From Archaeoglobales archaeon (lineage in GTDB: Archaea > Halobacteriota > Archaeoglobi > Archaeoglobales > Archaeoglobaceae), in assembly GCA_030055595.1 (NCBI GenBank), contig JASFYH010000015.1, positions 1 through 42,122 on the forward strand: a stretch of DNA of 42,122 nt, written 5' to 3'. The translations under genes and the position numbers were made by a program. Under the pieces are notes generated by a model. It was given only the letters and a program-made list of their open reading frames with translations, was not told the origin of the DNA and did no database searches. Numbering within the stretch: the stretch's first letter is position 1; every line of letters begins with the position of its first letter. Below, piece by piece: positions 24,158 to 31,358 of the stretch.

Positions 24158-27034
24158 ATGAAAAAAAATTTTGGTATTGTTGTATTGGGTGGAATGATTC
24201 TACTGATTCTCACGATTCCGAGTGCTTTATCAGCAGTCTGTCCAGAGGGATGCACCTGTTTGACTGAAGAAAATGCCAAAAAGCTTGGATACGCTTATTG
24301 TCAGAAAGAGAAAATCCTCTGCGGATACGACCAGTTCAAGAATCCGATGTATTGCTATCAGCTCCCAGTAACCACTACTCCTTCTTGTCCTGTGAATTGC
24401 AGTTGCCTAACTCAGGATGAGGCCAAAAAGCTTGGCTACGTTTACTGCAGAAATGAGCAGATTGTATGCGGTTATGACAGCTACCAGAATCCGAAGTATT
24501 GCTTTGAAAAGCCCTCCATTACTCCAACACCTACCACTCCAACTCCAACCACCCCTACAACCCCATCTGGAAAACCCGATCTCGTTATTTTAGATGTCTG
24601 GGGCTACGGAGATGTTGAAGGAGTTTACACAGAAATTAGATACACGATCCAGAATATTGGCAACGCTACCGCAGGAGCGAGCACGACAGAGATATACATA
24701 GATGGCTTAAAAGTTGCAGAGCACAGTATTGCCCCTCTGAATGCCAGCGAAGTAAGAGTTGAAAGAGTTGCTTATAATGGATCCTGCTCAGGAAGCTCAG
24801 ACGAGTTCGTTGCAAAAGCAGATGCTCAAAACGTTGTGGATGAGCTCAATGAGGCAAATAACAAGTATCTGCGCATCTATAGCTGTCCCACAACCATAGT
24901 AAAGCCAGATTTTGTAGTTGTCGATTTCTGGCAGGAAAATGAGAGCATTTATTATTGCAAGAACAGAGATTACGAGAACAACATCAAGTTTAGAGTTATG
25001 AATAAGGGCAACGCAAGTGCGAGCACCGAAGCAAGGCTTTACATCGACAGCGTTTGGGTTGCAACACACAGCATCCCAACGCTTGCCCCCGGAGAGAGCT
25101 ATGAAGGTGTATTCAGATACGTGGGCGCTTGTTCTGGAGCAAGCGATGTTATTGAAGTTTATGTTGACTATCAAAGGCTGGTGAGCGAGTGGAACGAAGA
25201 TAACAACGCTTTGCTCAAGTCTTTCAACTGCTTCGTCTCACCTCCAAGCACTGGAACACCAGATCTTGTTATCGATTACACAAGGTGGACTATGCTTACG
25301 CAATGGGTTTACAAGCTCGAATACAGAATTACGAACCGTGGCAGTGGATATGCATGCAACTCAACCACCGCTGTTTACATTGATCCACCAATTCCAGCTG
25401 GTAACGTTTCCATCGCCATCATGCCAATTCCAGTCGCAACGGATTTCGTTGAAAAGCTTGCTCCGATGGAATCGAGGCTTGAAGAGTTCACATGGAGATA
25501 CAACAGATCTCAGTGCACGGGCTCAGAAGACATAATCAAACTGGTTGCAGATTACGCCAATGAAATAGCAGAGATAAACGAAACTAATAATGTCCACACA
25601 GACGTTTGGGATTGCTTGCCACCAACTCCAGTTTTAAAGCCAGATCTTGTTATAACAGAAGTGCATTACTCTCCGCCAAGCTCAACGAGGGATCTTTCTA
25701 TAAGCTATACAATAACAAATCAGGGTAATGTAGCCTGTGGGGCTTCGCAGACAAAAATCTGGATTAATGGACAGTTAATCTCAAGCGACAACGTTCCGGG
25801 ATTGAACAATGGGCAATCTTTAACAAGGACTTTTGCAGTCAGGTGGACTCCAACTTTCAAGGAAAATCGAGTTCAAATTTGTGCTGATGCGAACAATCAG
25901 GTGGACGAAATTACTCCACCGCCTTCAGGAGAGCTGAACAACTGCTTAACCGTAACCTGGAACTTCGTATTCAGCTGTCGCAATGGAGTAAGGGATGGAG
26001 ATGAAACTGGCGTAGATTGCGGTGGAAGCCTTTGCCCGCCATGTGGCAACTGTAGAACAGGAGCCAAGTGGGCGCCAAACGATTCGCCTTGCACAACGCA
26101 CTGGCCAACAGATGAAGGACCAACTATAGGTATGAACACTGAAGACGATTCGTGTGCGATCGTTGAAGTCTGCCACCCAGGCTTGGACTACATTGTTGAC
26201 GATGCAATAGCCTGTTGCGAGAACTCGAATTTTGCAACGATCTTTGCTGGAACTAACAGAGAAAGCGGAAAGATAAGCGCTTGCCAATACGCGAGAGACA
26301 AGTCTGGAATAAATGTCGCTACAACCGCGATTTCTTTCAAAAAATGCCTTGGATTTTATGCAATTCAGAGCCTTGGTTATGGAGCGGTTTACATGCAGGG
26401 GTATTTTGATGGCGAATTCTCGTGCTATGGAGATCCAACTGCTGAAAATTGTCCAAAGTGGAAAGTTAAGCCTACCGCATGGGAAATGGGAACCTCTGCA
26501 AGCTGTGCGGGTCCCTATGGAGCACGACCAGACTTTATGATGGGTGGGCATAGGTGCGAATACTATGATGCATGGATCTTTGGCAAGTATGGAAAACATG
26601 GTTACTGGAAATCTGACACGGACTTCAGAAAGAACAGCGACAGCGCTGCAGACGTTCCAGCACATGCAAGCATAAATTTGCTCTCGACTGGCACTTGCGT
26701 CGATTATTCATTTGCTCTAACAACGCTCTTGCGAAAGCTCGGCTACAGCAAAGACGAAGTATTCTCGGTGAACGGTGATGGTCATGGCTACAATCTCGTA
26801 AAGTTCCCGGGAGAGACAAAGTGGCATTACGTTGATACAGTCGGAAACAATGGCGGTGGAGTTTACGGCGGCACCGGCTTTCCAGCAATTTACAACTCAA
26901 CGGGGTATTTGGTGGCGTGGTATGATTACTGCAAGAATATGGACGAAGGTTGCTCCAACGACTACTATTCCGAGAGTGTAAGCAATTGTCCGCCAAACAG
27001 TCAGATCTACAGCTGTGAGGGGGTGAGCAGATGA
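24158..27034 (+). CDS. Secreted CARDB-repeat protein with transglutaminase-like domain
   Basis: A 958-aa exported protein. Residues 1-26 form a signal peptide. Two six-cysteine modules (28-66 and 77-115) have identical cysteine spacing. A Thr/Pro linker (about 121-137) precedes four CARDB-like Ig-fold domains, starting at 139, 248, 366 and 493 with a (K/T)PDxV motif each. A CRNGVRDGDETGVDCGG segment (606 on), which looks like a calcium/cysteine motif, leads to a C-terminal transglutaminase-like region with a probable triad C847 (GTCVDY), H876 (GHGYNLV) and D893 (HYVDTVG). It has no C-terminal anchor. It is probably an S-layer-associated or extracellular protein acting as a peptidase or cross-linker; the substrate is unknown. 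It is coupled to the next gene by a 4-base overlap. Confidence 0.87.
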   Translation: MKKNFGIVVLGGMILLILTIPSALSAVCPEGCTCLTEENAKKLGYAYCQKEKILCGYDQFKNPMYCYQLPVTTTPSCPVNCSCLTQDEAKKLGYVYCRNEQIVCGYDSYQNPKYCFEKPSITPTPTTPTPTTPTTPSGKPDLVILDVWGYGDVEGVYTEIRYTIQNIGNATAGASTTEIYIDGLKVAEHSIAPLNASEVRVERVAYNGSCSGSSDEFVAKADAQNVVDELNEANNKYLRIYSCPTTIVKPDFVVVDFWQENESIYYCKNRDYENNIKFRVMNKGNASASTEARLYIDSVWVATHSIPTLAPGESYEGVFRYVGACSGASDVIEVYVDYQRLVSEWNEDNNALLKSFNCFVSPPSTGTPDLVIDYTRWTMLTQWVYKLEYRITNRGSGYACNSTTAVYIDPPIPAGNVSIAIMPIPVATDFVEKLAPMESRLEEFTWRYNRSQCTGSEDIIKLVADYANEIAEINETNNVHTDVWDCLPPTPVLKPDLVITEVHYSPPSSTRDLSISYTITNQGNVACGASQTKIWINGQLISSDNVPGLNNGQSLTRTFAVRWTPTFKENRVQICADANNQVDEITPPPSGELNNCLTVTWNFVFSCRNGVRDGDETGVDCGGSLCPPCGNCRTGAKWAPNDSPCTTHWPTDEGPTIGMNTEDDSCAIVEVCHPGLDYIVDDAIACCENSNFATIFAGTNRESGKISACQYARDKSGINVATTAISFKKCLGFYAIQSLGYGAVYMQGYFDGEFSCYGDPTAENCPKWKVKPTAWEMGTSASCAGPYGARPDFMMGGHRCEYYDAWIFGKYGKHGYWKSDTDFRKNSDSAADVPAHASINLLSTGTCVDYSFALTTLLRKLGYSKDEVFSVNGDGHGYNLVKFPGETKWHYVDTVGNNGGGVYGGTGFPAIYNSTGYLVAWYDYCKNMDEGCSNDYYSESVSNCPPNSQIYSCEGVSR
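24239..24502 (+). repeat. In-frame duplication of a six-cysteine module
   Basis: Bases 24239-24355 and 24386-24502 encode two copies of one module with cysteine spacing 4-2-14-7-11 and shared cores AKKLGYxYC and CGYD. The period is 49 codons. The DNA copies have drifted at many third positions, so the duplication is old, but part of the core (GCCAAAAAGCTTGG) is identical. Confidence 0.85.
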
Positions 27035-27804
27035 AAATATTGGCTATAATTCTAATTGCTTTGCTCAGCATGGCAACAGCTTTAGCCATTAAACCGCTCG
27101 AAGATCAGTTGCCTCCAAATGTTCCGAAGGAGAACGTTACAATTCGAGAAGAAATCGAAGAGGGCACGATTGTGGTAAAGCGGACGAACATGTCAATTGT
27201 AAGAATACACGAGCCAGAAGCCAAAGCTAATGAATTGGTCGAGATTAAACTGCGGATCACCAATGGCGAAAATTCAGAGATGAAGGTTTTTGTCACCGAA
27301 TTTCATGTTGCGGGACTGGAATACCCAGATCCGATTGAAGTGAAATTTGTTAAATACCAGGCTTTTAAACTGCCCTACTATGGCTGGTCGTTGAGCGTTC
27401 CAGCGAAGAGTAGCAAAGAGATCGTTTATCATATAAAAGCTTCAATTCCCGGGGCTATAAGCTTCTCTCCAGCAACGATTGCTGACGAGTTTGGCAACGT
27501 CTTTGAAAGCGCACCAACAACGATTAAAATTTTGTGCAACGCAAATGGAGTTTGCGAGAAAGGCGAAAGTTATGCAAACTGCCCTGAGGACTGCGAAACC
27601 GGGATTGCTGACGACAACTGCGATGGTGTGAAAGATGACAAAGTTGATCCCGACTGTGCTCCAGGATTTGATCCCGATTCCACAACGGTGACACCAACAG
27701 TAACCCCAACAGCGACTCCAAAGGCTTTCATCCCTGGATTTGAGTCGATCTTTGCAATTACTGCACTGATAGCGGTTTTTTACATGCTTAGAAGAAGGGA
27801 TTAA
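27031..27804 (+). CDS. PGF-CTERM surface protein
   Basis: A 257-aa exported protein. Residues 1-19 are a signal peptide. The middle is a beta-rich region (about 50-165) similar in style to NEW3/CARDB-type domains. Around 172-190 is CNANGVCEKGESYANCPEDC, a cysteine motif common in archaeal surface proteins. A Thr/Pro stretch (TVTPTVTPTATP) is followed by PGF, a hydrophobic helix and RRRD at the end. This is the PGF-CTERM signal, recognised by archaeosortase A, which cuts it and joins the protein to a lipid. The start overlaps the previous gene by 4 bases. It could be the membrane-held partner of the unanchored 958-aa protein. Confidence 0.88.
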   Translation: MKILAIILIALLSMATALAIKPLEDQLPPNVPKENVTIREEIEEGTIVVKRTNMSIVRIHEPEAKANELVEIKLRITNGENSEMKVFVTEFHVAGLEYPDPIEVKFVKYQAFKLPYYGWSLSVPAKSSKEIVYHIKASIPGAISFSPATIADEFGNVFESAPTTIKILCNANGVCEKGESYANCPEDCETGIADDNCDGVKDDKVDPDCAPGFDPDSTTVTPTVTPTATPKAFIPGFESIFAITALIAVFYMLRRRD

Positions 27805-27858
27805 CCTTTTATATATTGTAAATTTTTTATTTAATTTAAATTAAAAATTAATAAGCAT
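27805..27858. terminator. AT-rich bidirectional termination region
   Basis: These 54 bases between two convergent genes are almost all A and T. They hold runs of T on each strand, the usual signal that ends archaeal transcription. The assignment rests on composition and position only. Confidence 0.45.
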
Positions 27859-29472
27859 TTAGCCACGATATTTCTGTCTTAGAAGCTTTTTATCCAGTTT
27901 TCCAACACTTGTCTTTGGAATTTCAGAAACAAATTCGTATCTCTCTGGAACCGCATACCTTGTAATAACTCCTTGCTCTACAAACTTCATGAGATGCTCT
28001 CTGATCTCCTCAACTTTCAGATCTTGCCCGGGCACTGGAACAACTATTGCCATCGGTCTTTCGCCCCATTTCTCGTCTGGAATGCCCACGACTGCAACTT
28101 CCTTCACCTTTGGATGCATTCCAATTAGGTTCTCAAGTGCTAACGATGAGATCCACTCCCCACCGCTCTTTATGACATCCTTGAGCCTATCGACAACTGT
28201 AAAGTATCCTTCTTCTCCTACAACCGCAAGATCTCCTGTATGGAGCCATCCACCTGCCCAGAGCTCTTCAGTCTTTGCTTGATCCTTAAGATAGCCTTTT
28301 GTAAGCCAAGGTGCTCTCACGACTATTTCTCCCATGTCTTTTTCGTCCTTTTTCACATCGCTAAAGTCTTCATGAATCGCTCGAACGTAGACGAGCGGAT
28401 ATGGGATCCCAGTCTTCACCGCATACTCAAGCTTCTTTTCCTCGGGAAGATCGAGCATGTGGGGTTTAAGAGAGGCATAAAGAACATTCGGGCAAGTTTC
28501 ACTCATTCCATAACCAGTAATTGTTGTAATTCCTCTCTCCTTAGCTCTTATGGCGAGTTTCAGCGGTAGCTTTGAGCCACCTACAATTACCTTCCACCCG
28601 TTAAGGTTCAGGCCAGGGGGCAGATTGTCCAAGATCATCTGCAACACAGTTGGCACACAGTGAGAGAAGCTTACGCCCTCATTAAGGATCAGCTTTATAA
28701 TTTTTTTGGGCTCATATCTCCCCGGATAAACCTGTTTCAGCCCCAATAGTGTGGCAACGTAAGGATAGCCCCATGAGTGGACATGGAACATCGGAGTCAA
28801 GGGCATGTAAACTTCTTTGTCTCCTTTGAGTCTTAAACTCGATCTCCAGCCAGTAAGCCAAACCGCACTTGCAAGCGTGTGCAAAAAGAGCTGTCTGTGT
28901 GAATACCAGACCCCTTTGGGGCGACCAGTGGTTCCAGATGTGTAAAAAAGCGTTGCCATTTCTTTTTCGTCAAGATCTGGAAATTCATATTTCTTGCTTG
29001 CATTTCTAAGCATCTTTTCGTATTCAAGATCCGTGAGATCGGTTTCAGGCATGTCTTCGTCGGTCATTATTACAAATTTCTTAACGGTTTCAAGTTCACC
29101 CTTCAAAGACTCAACGATCGGTAGAAACTCAGAATTTAGCAGGAGAACTTCGTCTTCAGCGTGGTTGATCGTGTATTTTATGTCATCAGGGCTGAGGCGT
29201 ATATTTACGGTGTGGAGAACCGCTCCAAGCATTGGGATTGCGAAGTAGCATTCAAGATAGCGATTGCTATCCCATTCCAAAACTCCAACTCTCGTGCCCT
29301 TCTTAACTCCCAACTCCTCCAGAGAATTTGCAAGTCTGCAAACCCTTTCGTATAAGTCCGAGTAGGAGGATCTTCGAAGATCCCGATAGACTATTTCCTG
29401 CTTTGGGGCATAATTCACTCCAGTCTCCAAGATGTGCTTTATTATTAGCGGGTAGTCGTAATCCACACTCAT
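27859..29472 (-). CDS. AMP-forming acyl-CoA synthetase (fatty-acid/AlkK-like)
   Basis: Activates a carboxylic acid to its CoA thioester with ATP, through an acyl-adenylate. The 537-aa protein has the P-loop YTSGTTGRPKG (177-187), GYGMSE, the YFTVVDRLKD core hinge, GGEWISSLALEN and the C-terminal TSVGKLDK lysine. The GGEWIS motif is typical of the AlkK-type medium/long-chain ligases, but chain length cannot be read. I chose the ATG at 29472, with GGTGAG just upstream; a TTG four codons earlier is less likely. It diverges from SCP2-ADH-AOR across a 98-base intergenic region carrying a perfect palindrome. Confidence 0.92.
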   Translation of the reverse strand: MSVDYDYPLIIKHILETGVNYAPKQEIVYRDLRRSSYSDLYERVCRLANSLEELGVKKGTRVGVLEWDSNRYLECYFAIPMLGAVLHTVNIRLSPDDIKYTINHAEDEVLLLNSEFLPIVESLKGELETVKKFVIMTDEDMPETDLTDLEYEKMLRNASKKYEFPDLDEKEMATLFYTSGTTGRPKGVWYSHRQLFLHTLASAVWLTGWRSSLRLKGDKEVYMPLTPMFHVHSWGYPYVATLLGLKQVYPGRYEPKKIIKLILNEGVSFSHCVPTVLQMILDNLPPGLNLNGWKVIVGGSKLPLKLAIRAKERGITTITGYGMSETCPNVLYASLKPHMLDLPEEKKLEYAVKTGIPYPLVYVRAIHEDFSDVKKDEKDMGEIVVRAPWLTKGYLKDQAKTEELWAGGWLHTGDLAVVGEEGYFTVVDRLKDVIKSGGEWISSLALENLIGMHPKVKEVAVVGIPDEKWGERPMAIVVPVPGQDLKVEEIREHLMKFVEQGVITRYAVPERYEFVSEIPKTSVGKLDKKLLRQKYRG

Positions 29473-29517
29473 TTGGCTCACCAAGAGCTTATGATCAGTT
29501 TTTCTTATTTGTTACTT

Positions 29518-29537
29518 TCGATCTTGATCAAGATCGA
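29518..29537. promoter_or_regulatory. Perfect 20-bp palindrome, candidate shared operator
   Basis: TCGATCTTGATCAAGATCGA equals its own reverse complement over all 20 bases. It lies between the two divergent TATA candidates: about 29504-29512 (minus, for the acyl-CoA ligase) and 29540-29550 (plus, for SCP2). A bound dimer would cover both BRE regions and could block TFB. A TetR-type or similar regulator of fatty acids is an inference; no regulator gene adjoins. Confidence 0.65.
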
Positions 29538-29539
29538 CA

Positions 29540-29550
29540 CTTTCAAATAC
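29540..29550 (+). promoter_or_regulatory. TATA-like box of SCP2-ADH-AOR
   Basis: CTTTCAAATAC is centred about 26 bases before the ATG at 29571, so the transcript would be leaderless. The palindrome ends three bases upstream of it. Confidence 0.4.
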
Positions 29551-29570
29551 TTCTTTCTAAACATTCTAAC

Positions 29571-30194
29571 ATGGCGGTTGTTTATCCCTCAAAGGAGTGG
29601 TTAGAGGAATTAAAGCGTCGGGTTAATAGCGATGAAACATACAAGAAGGTTGCTGCAAACTGGGAGGGGGACTATCTTTGCATTGTAGAGCTCGATCAGG
29701 AAGCTTTAAAAGATTTCCAGAAGCCTAAAATACTTGCTGGAGAATTTTCAATGATCGCCTCTCTCTCCAGAGAGCGGAGAGCAAAGTTTAAGGGAACTCC
29801 AATGGAAAAGTTCTTTGAAAAGCTTGGTTTGAAGATCGATGAGGAAATAGACTTTTCAAAGCTAAACTATGAAGAGCTTGCAAAAAAGGTTGCGGAGATC
29901 AAGCTTGAAGAAGTTAAAGGATCCGCTTCTTACATCTGGCTTGATTTCTGGCATGGTCAGCTAAGGAATGCAGAAGTTGTAGCCCCGGGTGAGCATACCG
30001 ATGCCAAGTTTATTCTGTCTGGACCATACTCTGCATTCAAGGAAATGGTAATGGGAAAATCTGATCCGACGACGTTGATCATGAGAGGGAAGCTAAAATT
30101 AAAGGGCGAATTGGCTTACATGATGCGGAATACCGCAACGGTGAATAGATACAACCAAATACAATCCTCGATCCCGATCGACATGGATCCGTGA
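29571..30194 (+). CDS. SCP-2 sterol/lipid-carrier family protein
   Basis: A 207-aa soluble protein of the SCP2 fold, which holds a fatty acyl chain or other lipid in a hydrophobic tunnel. The C-terminal half shows the family pattern: the FWHGQLRNAEVVAPGEHTDAKFILSG strand region followed by KSDPTTLIMRGKLKLKGELAYMMRNTATVNRY. In prokaryotes such proteins are often next to beta-oxidation or acyl-CoA genes. I use the ATG at 29571, which matches a leaderless promoter; longer in-frame extensions run through the promoter and palindrome. It leads an operon with the iron alcohol dehydrogenase and AOR. Confidence 0.87.
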   Translation: MAVVYPSKEWLEELKRRVNSDETYKKVAANWEGDYLCIVELDQEALKDFQKPKILAGEFSMIASLSRERRAKFKGTPMEKFFEKLGLKIDEEIDFSKLNYEELAKKVAEIKLEEVKGSASYIWLDFWHGQLRNAEVVAPGEHTDAKFILSGPYSAFKEMVMGKSDPTTLIMRGKLKLKGELAYMMRNTATVNRYNQIQSSIPIDMDP

Positions 30195-30198
30195 GAGT

Positions 30199-31341
30199 AT
30201 GTGGACGTTCGTTTCTCCAAGAGTTATCGTTTTTGGAGAAGATGCTCTCGAAGCTCTAAGAAATGAAAAGGCAGAGAGAGTGCTAATTGTTGCGGACGAG
30301 TCAATGGTTAAGCTTGGATATGTAAACAAAGTAAAAGAGGTTTTAACTGCAAATAAAGTCGAGATCTTTAGCGAAGTTGAGCCTGAGCCGAGCATGGAGA
30401 CCGCCTTTAAGTGCACAAAGCTCGCCCGTGAGCTTCAGCCAAGTCTTATTGTTGCGGTAGGCGGTGGAAGTGTATTGGATGTTGCGAAGGCGGTAAGGAT
30501 CCTCATGGAACTCGATGTCGATCCATTGGTGATCAATCCGTTCACCGATCTCTATGAGCTTGGATTTAAGAAAAAGGCTAAGCTAATAGCAATTCCAACA
30601 ACAAGCGGAACTGGAGCGGATGTGACTTGGGCTTCCGTGCTTACAGACAAGGCTGAGAACAGAAAACTTACACCCTCAAACAAAGAAGTTGTGCCAGACG
30701 TTTCGATCCTGGACTACAGACTCGTGGAAGCGATGCCTAAAAGGCTAATTGCAGGTTCTGGAATGGATGCACTGACACATGCAATCGAGGGGATGCTGGC
30801 TCCATGGAAGAACGAATTCAGCGATGCCATGTGCGAAAAAGCGATAGAACTGATCCTGAACAACTTGGAGCGATCATACAATGGAGATCTTGAAGCAAGA
30901 GCCAAAATGCATCTCTCAGCAACAATGGCGGGGCTCGGCTTTGGAAATTCGCAGGTAGGGCTTGTTCACTCTTTCGGACACACCTTTGGGGCGGTGTTCA
31001 AAATACACCACGGCGTTTCCGTAGGACTATTTTTGCCATACGTTCTTACTTATTACTTAAAAAGCGATGCAAGAGCAAGGTTAGATGAGATCGCCATTAA
31101 AAACAAACTAAGCTCAGCTGAGGGACTAATAGATCGAATATTGGGATTAATGAGAAACATTGAGATCCCAACAAAACTTTCCGAGATCGTTAGCGAGCAC
31201 GAATTTAAAGCAAACCTTGAAACTCTTGTATTGAATACTTTGAACGATTCAAGCCTTGGAACGAGCCCTCGGATCCCGGACTATAACGAGACTCAGAAGA
31301 TCTACGAATATGCATTCGAAGGTAAAAGAATAGACTTCTAA
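30199..31341 (+). CDS. Iron-containing alcohol dehydrogenase
   Basis: A 380-aa group III alcohol dehydrogenase using NAD(P) through GGGSVLDVAKAV (88 on). The four iron ligands are in register with the FucO family: D190, H194, H257 and H271, with the family's 63- and 14-residue gaps. The substrate is unknown; candidates are short- to medium-chain alcohols or a hydroxyacid semialdehyde. It is four bases after SCP2 and 17 before AOR, so an alcohol-to-aldehyde-to-acid sequence is likely. GTGAG ahead of the ATG is a fair ribosome site. Confidence 0.93.
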   Translation: MWTFVSPRVIVFGEDALEALRNEKAERVLIVADESMVKLGYVNKVKEVLTANKVEIFSEVEPEPSMETAFKCTKLARELQPSLIVAVGGGSVLDVAKAVRILMELDVDPLVINPFTDLYELGFKKKAKLIAIPTTSGTGADVTWASVLTDKAENRKLTPSNKEVVPDVSILDYRLVEAMPKRLIAGSGMDALTHAIEGMLAPWKNEFSDAMCEKAIELILNNLERSYNGDLEARAKMHLSATMAGLGFGNSQVGLVHSFGHTFGAVFKIHHGVSVGLFLPYVLTYYLKSDARARLDEIAIKNKLSSAEGLIDRILGLMRNIEIPTKLSEIVSEHEFKANLETLVLNTLNDSSLGTSPRIPDYNETQKIYEYAFEGKRIDF

Positions 31342-31358
31342 TGGCTTAGGGTGATAGA

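Noticed and set aside
24525-24570. ACTCCAACC-type tandem repeats, considered as a CRISPR or satellite repeat
   Set aside because: They are in-frame codons for a Thr/Pro linker (TPTPTTPTPTT) with no spacers; this is a low-complexity protein linker.
25946-26665. Long minus-strand open frame opposite the secreted protein gene
   Set aside because: It mirrors the cysteine- and glycine-rich coding strand and shows no protein-like domain order or promoter.
29328-29570. N-terminal extension of the SCP2 protein from 29328
   Set aside because: It overlaps the opposing acyl-CoA ligase and the palindrome/promoter region and has no family support.
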